Counted from the stretch's first letter, positions 26,252-34,215 are shown. The stretch: DNA of 64,000 bases from an uncultured Christensenella sp. (GCA_910578325.1 CAJTQT010000003.1:1-64000), one strand, 5' to 3'. The notes: generated by a model from the sequence alone, not told the origin. Numbers and translations: made by a program.

Positions 26252-29167
26252 TTAAATTTTTTCAAATATTGCTTTGACACAATAAAATGCAATAATATTT
26301 TTATCGTGTCTTATAGCCGTTGTTACTCCGTCAGACCATCTGACGAATCTGTATCCCTCTTTCGGAACTGCTTCTACGAAACATTCTGAATCGTATCGAA
26401 CAGTTACTGTACCTCCTACTATCCACAATGGATTTGAATCTACGTTTTCTCCTACTAAATATATTTCACCAACCCTTACACCATTGATTGACTCACATAT
26501 ATAACCTACCGAAATATCCATATTGTGTTTCCAATACTTCATTGGGACACAAAACTTATCACCGTTCATTTCAAATTCACCCAAAAGACACGGCTTATAT
26601 GTGTTTAATATATTGCATCCACCTAAATATCTATTTGCATATGCAATTGCATTATGCAAATCAAGATAATCTTCTCTCGGAAAATACATTTCTGCCGTGT
26701 GTATCAGTTCGTGCAAGCAAGTTTCTACTATCGTTTGTTCCAATTCTATCTTCCCGTTATTACGGTCTTCTATATAATCCTGAAATCTTATATTGCTTCT
26801 TACTTTACTCAATTCAAAATCTTTTGCTACATATGCGTTTTTTATATTTGCCAGTCCGGCAAGGTTGCCAATAAGATTTCTATCATAATCGCCAATACCT
26901 ACAACCGAGATTATGTTATGGTACAAATATTGAACATCGTATATTTCATTTATATAGTCAGGCATTAAGTTATACATATAACCGCCGTTGCTGCATCTAA
27001 AACCTTCTGTTATAGTTGTCGTTGTATAATAGGAGTCTACTTCAAATATAACTTCTCCTTCAAACCATTCGTTCAACAGGTTGCTCATTATTGTTGCCGT
27101 ACTGTTGCAAAGCTGATAATCAAGCGCCGTCATAGCCGTGTCTATTTTTATATTTTTTTCTATTGATTTTGAATAAAGCGTTGTTTGCACCTTATCCACA
27201 AATACCATCATAATTTTATGATTATCAGTGCGCTCGCCTTCTCTTTCCCATCTAGCATAAAGCGTATCCGTTTCCAAAGAAAACGAAGCATAGCCGTACA
27301 TATATCGTCCAGTTTCAGTTGTTATCCTTGTTTTATAACTGTTGTCCGCATACCAACCACAAAAATGATAGCCTTTCCTTGTAGGTACTATAAACTCAGA
27401 TTCTTCTATCGCATTGCGGTCAAGCGTAATCTGTGTCGTCGCAAAAGGCGCGGGCAAATCATAACCATAATCATAAGTAAATGTCTTTTTTATAGGCTCG
27501 AAATATGCTATGAGTTCTAAATTCCTGCTGTAAAGGTGCTCTCCTACTAGTTCGGATTTGCGATTCGGGTCATCCTTTCTCGTCATCTCCCATTTAAGAT
27601 CGGACCAACCCATAAACATATATCCATTGTCCGAAACGGCGGTCACATCCTCGCCTATATCACCGGATAAGACGTACTGCGTCGTTTTACCCTTTATTCT
27701 ACCGCCGACGTTGCCGTTTACTATATAATCGATTTTATAACCAAAATATGCTATAAACGTCATATCAGACGTGATATGTGTATCGTGTCTCTCCCTCTCC
27801 GTTGAGCCGTCCGACCAATATAAAAATTCATACTCTTCGCCCAATAAGTTCTGTTCGGAATTAGCAAGTAAGCGCGGCGCGTCTTCGCCGTATTTAATCT
27901 TAAACGGAAGCATATTGTTAAATTGAAGGCGCGGATCATCCAGATTTATCAGTAATCCCAAATGAGGATCATTTACTCCGTACCGTATAGTAAACGTCCT
28001 CTTTTTAAACTCCGCCGTAATGTTCTTATCGCCTTCGACATTGATGTCCGTGCGCGTTGCGGTTGTTAATCCGTCCGACCACCTATAAAATTCATATGCC
28101 GCGCTATCTACGGGCAAAGCCGTTACCGACGTTCCACTCTCGCCGTGTTGCACGCTCTGAAAGGTATTGCCCTGTATTGTGCCGTTGCAGTCCGTTCCGT
28201 ATTGAAGCGTGTAAGTATTCTTCCTGAATTCCGCCGCTATCCTACGGTTCTCTTTTACGTTAAAAGATATATGATTTATTGACGTTTCGCCATCAGACCA
28301 CCTAACAAACTCATAACCCGTTTGTGGTACAGCCGTTACAAGCGTTCCAAACTCATCGTATTTTATTTTCTGTACGGTTTTACCCCTTATACTCCCACCT
28401 TCATTTGCAATATACTCAACTTTGAAAGTTTTCTTTTCAAATGTAGCAATAATTGTTTTGCTTACGCTTACATTTGTTTCAGTACGCGTTGTTTCAGTCT
28501 TACCGTCAGACCATCCTACAAATTTATAGCCAATATCAGGCACTGCCTCAACCTGAGTACCATTGGTGCCATATTTTATATATTGATTTGCGATTCCGGA
28601 AATGCTACCGCCTTCTTTCACTATATAATTTACATTACATATTTTTTCTCTAAATTCTGCCGTTAGAGTCTTGTTAGCGGTTACATATTCTTCTACACGA
28701 TTTGTCTCCGTATTTCCATCCGACCACTTCACAAACTCATAGCCCGCGTCGGGAACGGCAACAACTTGCGTTCCGCTCTCTCCGTAACTGAGGTTTTGTA
28801 TGGTTACACCGGTTAATCTCCCGCCAGATTGAGCGAGATACGTAATTGTGTATGTTTTCTTTCTAAACTCTGCTGTATAAGTCTTATTCTCTTTTATATT
28901 AAAATCTGTGCGTTCAGTATCTGTATTTCCGTCTGACCACATTACAAACTCATAACCTGTATCAGGAACAGCAACAATCTTTGTGCCATTTCCACCATAA
29001 TTAATATCCTGTACAACTTCACCCAATATGCTTCCGCCTGTTTGGGCAACATATTCAACCGTGCATTGTTTAGAAAAATTACTATTACAAGCAGAAAGTA
29101 AAACCGCTGTCATACAAATGACAACTAACGAAAAACAAATTATGTTTAATTTAAATCTTTGTTTCAT
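26252..29167 (-). CDS. Lipoprotein with tandem divergent InlB/Flg_new_2 repeats and an HExxH metallopeptidase-like domain
   Basis: 971 aa from the ATG at 29167; an in-frame TTG at 29191 is an alternative, and neither has a strong ribosome site. The lipobox LLSAC lies near residue 27. Seven tandem ~68-residue repeats follow (GGSI.G...YG..GT.V.AVP..GYEFV.WSDG, about 33-500), then one classical InlB B-repeat. A globular region carries HELIH near residue 820 (TCLHELIHTAEMY), the zincin HExxH signature. A last WSDG repeat closes the protein. So a probable zinc peptidase is embedded within adhesive repeats on the cell surface. It is the first gene of the transcript from promoter copy B. The third zinc ligand could not be assigned. 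Confidence 0.8.
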   Translation of the reverse strand: MKQRFKLNIICFSLVVICMTAVLLSACNSNFSKQCTVEYVAQTGGSILGEVVQDINYGGNGTKIVAVPDTGYEFVMWSDGNTDTERTDFNIKENKTYTAEFRKKTYTITYLAQSGGRLTGVTIQNLSYGESGTQVVAVPDAGYEFVKWSDGNTETNRVEEYVTANKTLTAEFREKICNVNYIVKEGGSISGIANQYIKYGTNGTQVEAVPDIGYKFVGWSDGKTETTRTETNVSVSKTIIATFEKKTFKVEYIANEGGSIRGKTVQKIKYDEFGTLVTAVPQTGYEFVRWSDGETSINHISFNVKENRRIAAEFRKNTYTLQYGTDCNGTIQGNTFQSVQHGESGTSVTALPVDSAAYEFYRWSDGLTTATRTDINVEGDKNITAEFKKRTFTIRYGVNDPHLGLLINLDDPRLQFNNMLPFKIKYGEDAPRLLANSEQNLLGEEYEFLYWSDGSTERERHDTHITSDMTFIAYFGYKIDYIVNGNVGGRIKGKTTQYVLSGDIGEDVTAVSDNGYMFMGWSDLKWEMTRKDDPNRKSELVGEHLYSRNLELIAYFEPIKKTFTYDYGYDLPAPFATTQITLDRNAIEESEFIVPTRKGYHFCGWYADNSYKTRITTETGRYMYGYASFSLETDTLYARWEREGERTDNHKIMMVFVDKVQTTLYSKSIEKNIKIDTAMTALDYQLCNSTATIMSNLLNEWFEGEVIFEVDSYYTTTTITEGFRCSNGGYMYNLMPDYINEIYDVQYLYHNIISVVGIGDYDRNLIGNLAGLANIKNAYVAKDFELSKVRSNIRFQDYIEDRNNGKIELEQTIVETCLHELIHTAEMYFPREDYLDLHNAIAYANRYLGGCNILNTYKPCLLGEFEMNGDKFCVPMKYWKHNMDISVGYICESINGVRVGEIYLVGENVDSNPLWIVGGTVTVRYDSECFVEAVPKEGYRFVRWSDGVTTAIRHDKNIIAFYCVKAIFEKI

Positions 29168-29199
29168 ATCTAAATATTTATTTGAATCCAACCCTTTCT

Positions 29200-29235
29200 A
29201 TAAACTATAAACAAGTTAGCCCTTACTTTTTTCCC
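29200..29235 (-). promoter_or_regulatory. ECF-type promoter copy B (before the HExxH lipoprotein gene)
   Basis: Same 36-nt element: GGGAAAAA, GGGCTAAC, TTGTTTATAGTTTAT on the minus strand, 33 nt before the ATG at 29167. Confidence 0.8.
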
Positions 29236-29260
29236 AAATTCAAAAAACCATAGATAAAAA

Positions 29261-29286
29261 AATCAGGCACAATATGTGCCTGATTT
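29261..29286 (-). terminator. Terminator of the sigma / anti-sigma unit
   Basis: 10-bp stem aatcaggcac / gtgcctgatt with a 6-nt loop and T-run on the minus strand, 19 bp past the anti-sigma stop. Confidence 0.85.
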
Positions 29287-29304
29287 CGCATTTTACTGAA
29301 TATA

Positions 29305-29961
29305 TCAATTTTCATAAAGTAAATTTAATAATATATGCGGTTCAATCTCAGTATCACTCTTTGAGGTTACAAAATAATCATATTTATCATCGGTAAAATA
29401 AATTTGCAATTTGTATTCAAAATCAGTTGTCTTTTCAACACTGAATTTCACCTCATATTCATCCCAAGCAATTGTGTTTTGCATTATAAAATAATCTTCA
29501 TAAATTTGCAATATATGTGTCTTAGGAACTATCGCCAAATCAATATCTAACATTGTATCGTCAAATATCAAATACCCTAGTAGCGCACCTTTAAATGCGC
29601 TTGAATTTTGTGCCGAGATAGAACTAATCATAACAGCTTCGTATGATGGATATTTAGCATTTATTTTATAATCATTTATTAAAATATCCAAACTTTCTTC
29701 GGAATTAAAAATAAGATCATCTGTCGAGCAATAAGTCGTCTGATTATTATTTTGAGTTGTATCTACTAATGCAATAGGCAAAGCAATACTCAAAACTAAT
29801 ACAATAGTACACATAAGACCCGCAAATATATATTGCGGTTTGTGTCTATTTTGCTTAACTCTCTTTTGAGACCTATTAAGCTTTTTAAATACTATTTCCT
29901 TATCGTTCCTTGTAGATACAGCATAATCTTGCAATATCTCATATAATTCCTTATTATCCAT
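29305..29961 (-). CDS. Probable transmembrane anti-sigma factor
   Basis: 218 aa from the ATG at 29961, preceded by AGAGG at 5 nt. A short cytoplasmic charged segment of about 45 residues (acidic then Lys/Arg-rich) leads to one transmembrane helix (about 46-67, IFAGLMCTIVLVLSIALPIALV region), then an extracytoplasmic domain of about 150 residues with no recognised family. Size, topology and position in the same unit as an ECF sigma factor are those of a membrane anti-sigma factor that holds the sigma until an envelope signal arrives. No ZAS/HxxxCxxC zinc motif is present. The assignment is by context and topology rather than by homology. Confidence 0.6.
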   Translation of the reverse strand: MDNKELYEILQDYAVSTRNDKEIVFKKLNRSQKRVKQNRHKPQYIFAGLMCTIVLVLSIALPIALVDTTQNNNQTTYCSTDDLIFNSEESLDILINDYKINAKYPSYEAVMISSISAQNSSAFKGALLGYLIFDDTMLDIDLAIVPKTHILQIYEDYFIMQNTIAWDEYEVKFSVEKTTDFEYKLQIYFTDDKYDYFVTSKSDTEIEPHILLNLLYEN

Positions 29962-29972
29962 AGAACCTCTTA

Positions 29973-30836
29973 TCAAAATATTTTTGCCGATTCGGCATCA
30001 TTTAGATTACCGTATTTATTAACTATATATACACCATCTACACCATAAATACCAGTAGATACTTTCAAATAAACCTCCGTCCTAATCAATGATCCGTTTG
30101 AATTAAAGTAACTGACTTTGTCATAACCATATGCCACGGCTATATGGTTATCATCATATAAATACTTATCCCATATAACAACACTGCCATTATCTGAAAG
30201 TTTAGTAAAATTATAACCACTCATAAATAAAGAAATAGGATTACCTTTTTTTAATTGCACAATGACCTTATCTAGGTCTAAATGTTTATTAGTTAAAACT
30301 GAACTGTACGATACGCTTAAACCTTTTGAATTTACATAAGCAGACAATCCATTTTTATACTGTGTTTGAGTACTCCCTACATCATAAATATTTGTACTCA
30401 TTTTAACATATAAATCATTTATGACATTTTGAAATTTGTTAATAGAATACTTCATTGGATAATATGTATACTTGTTATTTCTCTCATAACCTGTTGCCGT
30501 ATCGGGAATTAAGTTATCATAATATCTATCATAATAACCAATTATGTTTGCCCCGGCAACATTAGCGCAAGTATTTTGCAAATTTCCGTTATTATTATAA
30601 TAATTAGGGAAAGATGGATTAATCAAATATGAATCCACAGTTTTTGTAGTATAGGTAAAACTTTCTGTTTCCTTTCTTGAATTTCCAAGCGAAGCATAAT
30701 AAACTTCCTCATTCTCACTGTAAGCATATGTAATAGTTGGATTAGCTGAATTAACAGTAAGAACCAGTAAAAATAACAAAGCTAATATCACACAAACAGA
30801 AGTGACTAACAGTTTATAATTTAAATTTTTTTTCAT
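29973..30836 (-). CDS. Secreted papain-fold (C39-like) cysteine peptidase
   Basis: 287 aa with a signal peptide (about residues 8-38, TYAYS). A Gln/Cys pair typical of the papain fold (LQNTCANVAGANIIGYYDRY, Cys near residue 89) is followed by a His in DDNHIAVAYGYD near residue 231, with Tyr-Gly after it as in C39/C70-like peptidases. It is therefore probably an exported cysteine peptidase, or an inactive relative. It lies between the sigma and anti-sigma genes, 48 nt after the sigma stop, with its own ECF-type promoter copy A overlapping the end of the sigma gene and AAGGAG before the start. It could cleave the surface proteins of the regulon or take part in signalling; both are speculation. 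Confidence 0.7.
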   Translation of the reverse strand: MKKNLNYKLLVTSVCVILALLFLLVLTVNSANPTITYAYSENEEVYYASLGNSRKETESFTYTTKTVDSYLINPSFPNYYNNNGNLQNTCANVAGANIIGYYDRYYDNLIPDTATGYERNNKYTYYPMKYSINKFQNVINDLYVKMSTNIYDVGSTQTQYKNGLSAYVNSKGLSVSYSSVLTNKHLDLDKVIVQLKKGNPISLFMSGYNFTKLSDNGSVVIWDKYLYDDNHIAVAYGYDKVSYFNSNGSLIRTEVYLKVSTGIYGVDGVYIVNKYGNLNDAESAKIF

Positions 30837-30861
30837 AAGAACATCTCCTTTTTGTCTCTCA

Positions 30862-30897
30862 ATAAACTATAAACAATTTAGCCCTCACTTTTTTCCC
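30862..30897 (-). promoter_or_regulatory. ECF-type promoter copy A (inside the end of the sigma gene, before the peptidase gene)
   Basis: 36-nt element GGGAAAAA, GGGCTAAA, TTGTTTATAGTTTAT on the minus strand. It overlaps the last codons of the sigma gene, so its conservation there is constrained twice. Confidence 0.75.
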
Positions 30898-31451
30898 ATC
30901 ATAATACTTTCTAATTCAGTCTTTAACTTTTCTTCTGCGTTTACTTTGATTCTTCCTATTTTAGATTTAGACATATTCAACTCTTTAGCCATTTGCAATA
31001 TAGACTTATCCTCATAAATAATCATTTGCATTATAACTTTTTCATTTGTATCTAATTTTTCCAATGCTTTATGCACGTTTGCCACAATATCCATTTTTTC
31101 AATAACTTCATCTTCATCAAAGTGCTCAATCGCACTGAAATCGACATAATTCACTGTATGTTTATAATCACCATTCAATTTATAATATCTATTGATAGCC
31201 ATATGAGTCATAATTTTAGTTAAGTAACTAAAACCGTTTTTAAAGTAAGTAAATTTATCGGCAATATTATAAATATCTGCCCAAAAATCTTGTTCTAAAT
31301 CCTCTGCTTCTTGTTGATTTTTCAAATATTTTAACGCTATGTATCTTATAGAATGCGCGGTTAATTTATAAAGCAAATCTAAGGATTCATTATCTCCTTT
31401 TTGTATGCTTATCAAGCACTTATTTATCTTCATTTTTGTGTGCTTATCCAT
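30885..31451 (-). CDS. ECF-type sigma-70 family RNA polymerase sigma factor
   Basis: 188 aa. Region 2 is seen at about 15-90 (RYIALKYLKNQQEAEDLEQDFWADIY, the helix that binds core polymerase and melts the -10). An acidic linker follows, then region 4 at about 125-180 with KLDTNEKVIMQMIIYEDKS and a helix-turn-helix (ILQMAKELNMSKSKIGRIK). There is no region 1 or 3, as in ECF sigmas. It has its own consensus housekeeping promoter (31494-31522), so it is made constitutively and presumably held by the anti-sigma encoded two genes downstream. The three 36-nt elements nearby are its likely targets. Confidence 0.85.
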   Translation of the reverse strand: MDKHTKMKINKCLISIQKGDNESLDLLYKLTAHSIRYIALKYLKNQQEAEDLEQDFWADIYNIADKFTYFKNGFSYLTKIMTHMAINRYYKLNGDYKHTVNYVDFSAIEHFDEDEVIEKMDIVANVHKALEKLDTNEKVIMQMIIYEDKSILQMAKELNMSKSKIGRIKVNAEEKLKTELESIMMGKK

Positions 31452-31493
31452 TTACTTAAAAAACCTGTCAAAATTTGTTATTTGTTTTCGAAT

Positions 31494-31522
31494 ATTATAT
31501 ATTCTTTATGCTAGAATGTCAA
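31494..31522 (-). promoter_or_regulatory. Housekeeping sigma-A promoter of the ECF sigma gene
   Basis: On the minus strand TTGACA (31517-31522), 17-nt spacer, TATAAT (31494-31499): a full consensus match 43 nt before the start codon. Confidence 0.85.
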
Positions 31523-31533
31523 ATAAGATAAAA

Positions 31534-31560
31534 TAGCGCAGACCATAACAGTCTGCGCTA
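31534..31560 (-). terminator. Hairpin terminator upstream of the sigma gene promoter
   Basis: Perfect 10-bp arms tagcgcagac / gtctgcgcta, loop of 7, then TTTTATC on the minus strand. It would stop transcription arriving from the right before the sigma gene. Confidence 0.8.
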
Positions 31561-31711
31561 CATTATATAAATAGGTTGCCACCTCAATGTAATCATAACT
31601 GTGGCTGGAACGTAATGGGTTTCGTCTGTCTCATAATAGAGATGGGTCTGCCTTAATTGCGTTGCTCACATACCAAACTAATCTCTTATGCGGTGCACCT
31701 AAATATATATT
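31561..31711. other. Non-coding interval between two terminators, function unknown
   Basis: About 150 nt with no gene. On the minus strand it shows AGAGAT pairing with ATCTCT and a GAGGTGGCAACC stretch that superficially recalls a T-box. No specifier stem or aminoacyl-tRNA synthetase context is present. It could be the end of a second small transcript ending at the 31534-31560 hairpin. Confidence 0.4.
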
Positions 31712-31749
31712 AAATAATAAAAATGTCGCTCCTCTTGCGAAGAACGACA
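31712..31749 (-). terminator. Intrinsic terminator of RNA-2
   Basis: 8-bp arms (tgtcgctc / gaacgaca on the plus strand, one G-U) followed on the minus strand by TTTTTATTATTT. Confidence 0.8.
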
Positions 31750-31888
31750 CAATAGAATATACCGTTCATCGCTTAGTCGCCAAACCAATTGTACATCTCT
31801 CTTAATGGGAAAATGTATACGATACTTCGGGTATAGTTCTACCAGAACTATTCCCATTAAAGAAAAACGATATACAATTTGTTTGGCA
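31712..31888 (-). ncRNA. Candidate structured ncRNA with pseudoknot and intrinsic terminator (RNA-2)
   Basis: Minus-strand transcript of about 175 nt. Helix P1 pairs 31873-31887 with 31779-31793 (14 of 15). Helix P2 pairs 31851-31860 with 31802-31811 (10 bp). An apical hairpin pairs 31844-31851 with 31833-31840 around a 3-nt loop. A pseudoknot pairs 31830-31839 with 31755-31763 (6 + 3 bp with one bulge). A terminator (31724-31749) with a T-tract ends it. TTGACA-18-TAGAAT stands just upstream. Order and size of elements copy RNA-1 at 10.28 kb although primary sequence differs. No known family was recognised. Confidence 0.65.
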
Positions 31889-31893
31889 CATTT

Positions 31894-31923
31894 ATTCTAT
31901 CAATAAAACCGCAACTATGTCAA
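31894..31923 (-). promoter_or_regulatory. Near-consensus sigma-A promoter of RNA-2
   Basis: On the minus strand TTGACA (31918-31923), 18-nt spacer, TAGAAT (31894-31899). The predicted start coincides with the first base pair of helix P1. The same 18-nt spacing occurs before RNA-1. Confidence 0.8.
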
Positions 31924-31945
31924 TTAAAAGTGTATTTTATACTAT

Positions 31946-32857
31946 CTATTCCCTCAACCCTTTCCAAACAGGTTGTCGCATTCCGCCATTGTCTGTTTCG
32001 TGCATATAATGCACCGTACCTACCAGTTCAGGCTTAATCCAAACGGCTTTCTTATATTTATCAAACCAAGCGTTATTTACTCTATGCTTTTTTGCGTAAT
32101 CATTTACTATCTTGCGTTCTTCTGCCGATACGCCCAAAAATACCTTTCCCCTGCACTGCAATTTATTATTGTCGTCATAATAACCGAGTATTAAGTCCTT
32201 GACATTTCCATCTTCGTCAGGCTGATAGCCGCATATCAACAAGTCTTCATCCTGCATTACTTTTATCTTTATCCATTCTCTTGACCTTTTTCCTATATGA
32301 TAAAGTCCGTCTTTCCTCTTTGCTACAATTCCTTCCAGTTCCTCTTGTTTTGCAAGTTCAAAAAATGCGATGCCGTTCTTTTCTATAAACCTTGAAATGC
32401 TTAGATTATGCCCTTCTGTTATTGCTTTCGAGAGAACATCTTTTCGTTTCATTTGAGGACTGTCTGTTATGTTTTTGCCGTCAAAATAAAGAATGTCATA
32501 AGCCACAAATTGCACAGGATTGTTCTTGGCTGCCAAACTTATTCTGAAATTATCTCCCATTAAACTGCGTTTTTGTAAAGCATAAAAATCGGGCTTGCCA
32601 TCCGTAAGAATAACAAGCTCCCCGTCCAATATAATTCGCTTCTTTACACATTTGCTCATATCAGATAACTCAGGATATATATCCGTTACGTCTTTATATC
32701 GTTTATTCTGTAAAGTAACTGATTTATGATCTATATAAGCAATACACCTTATGCCGTCTAATTTCAGCTCGTATATATAATCATCATCGTCAAATGGCTC
32801 ATGTTCCTCAAACAAAAGCATAGGCGATATATTTTTATCTTCAAACAAATCTGCCAT
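31946..32857 (-). CDS. ligD: ATP-dependent DNA ligase, LigD ligase-domain type
   Basis: 303 aa stand-alone ligase domain. The nucleotidyl-transfer motif I is KLDG with Lys32 as the AMP-accepting residue (YELKLDGIR). The adenylation core contains ILDGELVILTDGKPDFYALQ and EGIVAKRKDG, and the OB-fold domain occupies the C-terminus (GKVFLGVSAEER). It seals DNA breaks in bacterial non-homologous end joining with Ku. Polymerase and phosphoesterase domains of full LigD are absent, as usual when the activities are split in Firmicutes. The start ATG overlaps the Ku stop by one base (TAATG), so Ku and ligase are translated together. Confidence 0.9.
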   Translation of the reverse strand: MADLFEDKNISPMLLFEEHEPFDDDDYIYELKLDGIRCIAYIDHKSVTLQNKRYKDVTDIYPELSDMSKCVKKRIILDGELVILTDGKPDFYALQKRSLMGDNFRISLAAKNNPVQFVAYDILYFDGKNITDSPQMKRKDVLSKAITEGHNLSISRFIEKNGIAFFELAKQEELEGIVAKRKDGLYHIGKRSREWIKIKVMQDEDLLICGYQPDEDGNVKDLILGYYDDNNKLQCRGKVFLGVSAEERKIVNDYAKKHRVNNAWFDKYKKAVWIKPELVGTVHYMHETDNGGMRQPVWKGLRE

Positions 32858-33663
32858 TATGCTTCCTTTCTCTTTCTGACGGGAGCCTTCTTCACCGTTT
32901 TAGACTTCTGCGTAAGTTCCAAACTCTTTGTCAATGCTTCCATAAGATTTGCTATCGAGCTTCCACCCTTTTCCTTAGGCGCAACTATTTCCTTTCCTGC
33001 AATCTTACGCTCTATCGCTTCCTGCACCTTTTGACGATATTCGTCCTTATACTCATCGGGGTTAAACTCTCCGCTCATTCCCTCGATAATTGCCTTAGCG
33101 ATTTTTAGTTCTTCGGTTTTCGGTTTATCTGTAACTTCTTTTGCGGGATTCTTTGTGACCTCTTCTTCAAAGAAAAGCGTATTTAATAATAACTGCCCGT
33201 CTTTTGCTCTGATAAGTATAAGCGTTTCCTTGTTGCCCATAACAGTCTTTGCTATTGCCGCCTTGCCCTCTTGCTCCATTGCCGTTAAAAGCACTGCAAA
33301 CGCTTTCTCCGCGCCCGTAGGCACAACGTAGTATGGTTTATCAAAATACAATGGATCAACCTCAGAAATGCTCACAAACTTTTCTATCGTTATATTCTTA
33401 TCTTTCTTTGATTTGATTTTCTCAAAATCATTGTCATCAAAGATAACGTATTTACCATCTTCGTACTCAAAGCCTTTTACAATGTCCTCTTGCTTTACCT
33501 CTCGACCGTCGCAATCTGCACATGTCTTTTTGTACTTAACACGGCTCATCGTTTTTTTGTCGATCATATTAAAACCAATATCATTATTTTTAATCGTGCT
33601 ATGCAAAGTTATAGGAATATAAACAAATCCAAAACTTATACTTCCTTTATATGAATATCCCAT
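32857..33663 (-). CDS. ku: Non-homologous end-joining protein Ku
   Basis: 268 aa from the ATG at 33663, chosen because Ku proteins begin with the segment seen here (YKGSISFGFVYIPITLHS). The Ku core beta-barrel is present, with CADCDGREVKQEDIVKGFEYEDGKYV, two cysteines spaced as in the usual zinc-like turn, and a mid-protein YVVPTGAEKAFAVLLTAM. The C-terminal tail is Lys-rich (KTVKKAPVRKRKEA), which in bacterial Ku binds DNA and recruits ligase. It forms a homodimer ring on DNA ends. Operon with the ligase; it lies at the right side of the AT-rich island next to tRNA-Leu. Confidence 0.92.
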   Translation of the reverse strand: MGYSYKGSISFGFVYIPITLHSTIKNNDIGFNMIDKKTMSRVKYKKTCADCDGREVKQEDIVKGFEYEDGKYVIFDDNDFEKIKSKKDKNITIEKFVSISEVDPLYFDKPYYVVPTGAEKAFAVLLTAMEQEGKAAIAKTVMGNKETLILIRAKDGQLLLNTLFFEEEVTKNPAKEVTDKPKTEELKIAKAIIEGMSGEFNPDEYKDEYRQKVQEAIERKIAGKEIVAPKEKGGSSIANLMEALTKSLELTQKSKTVKKAPVRKRKEA

Positions 33664-33806
33664 AAAATAAGTATGGTCAATAATCAAAAAATTAGTATAA
33701 TATGAGTTCGGCTCCTGTTTTCTATAAAACACTTCAAATTTCAGCATAAAAATTGAAACCTATAAAATTTGAATGAATATAGCTCAAAAACACCATATAT
33801 AGCAAA

Positions 33807-33839
33807 AAAGCACACGATATTTTCATTATCTTGTGCTTT
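33807..33839 (-). terminator. Terminator after tRNA-Leu
   Basis: Imperfect hairpin (aagcaca...tgtgctt arms) followed by a T6 run on the minus strand, 33 bp past the tRNA 3' end. Confidence 0.7.
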
Positions 33840-33871
33840 ATCTTGCTTGCAGTAGTTTCGTACTACAAATA

Positions 33872-33959
33872 TGGTGCCGGTGGTCGGACTCGAACCGACA
33901 CGGATGATTAGTCCACAGGATTTTGAGTCCAGCGCGTCTGCCAGTTTCACCACACCGGC
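33872..33959 (-). tRNA. tRNA-Leu (anticodon CAA)
   Basis: 88-nt class II tRNA with acceptor GCCGGTG/CACCGGC, encoded CCA, long variable arm, T-loop TTCGAGT and anticodon loop CTCAAAA giving CAA (reads UUG). TTGCGC-17-TATAGT lies just upstream. It stands at the right border of the AT-rich island. Confidence 0.95.
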
Positions 33960-34215
33960 GCAGATGTTACTATATCATATTTTATTTAGGCGCGCAACTG
34001 ATTTTTCACTTTTGAAAAAATGAATTACACGCGCGCCTCATTCATACTTTTTAAACCGCTGAATTTGAAATCGTATTTTTGCCGTCAACCGTATAATGTC
34101 ACCGCCAAAAAATAAGCCAAGGTAACTTATTCGTTTATGGATAACCTAAATCCGCAAATAGTCACAGAATAGCGTCTCCTAAATTATTGCCACCTTAAAT
34201 GTTAACATTATTGAA
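33960..34215. other. Intergenic region between tRNA-Leu and the hexuronate operon end
   Basis: No gene is seen. It holds the tRNA promoter and, at about 34120-34150, a weak inverted repeat with a T-run on the minus strand that may end the long operon. Composition returns to that of the chromosome here. Confidence 0.4.

Noticed and set aside
31561..31711. T-box riboswitch upstream of the sigma gene
   Set aside because: Only a GAGGTGGCAACC stretch resembles a T-box; there is no specifier stem, and downstream lies a sigma gene with its own promoter after a terminator.
33741..33953. 70-codon open frame over tRNA-Leu
   Set aside because: It consists mostly of the tRNA sequence itself.
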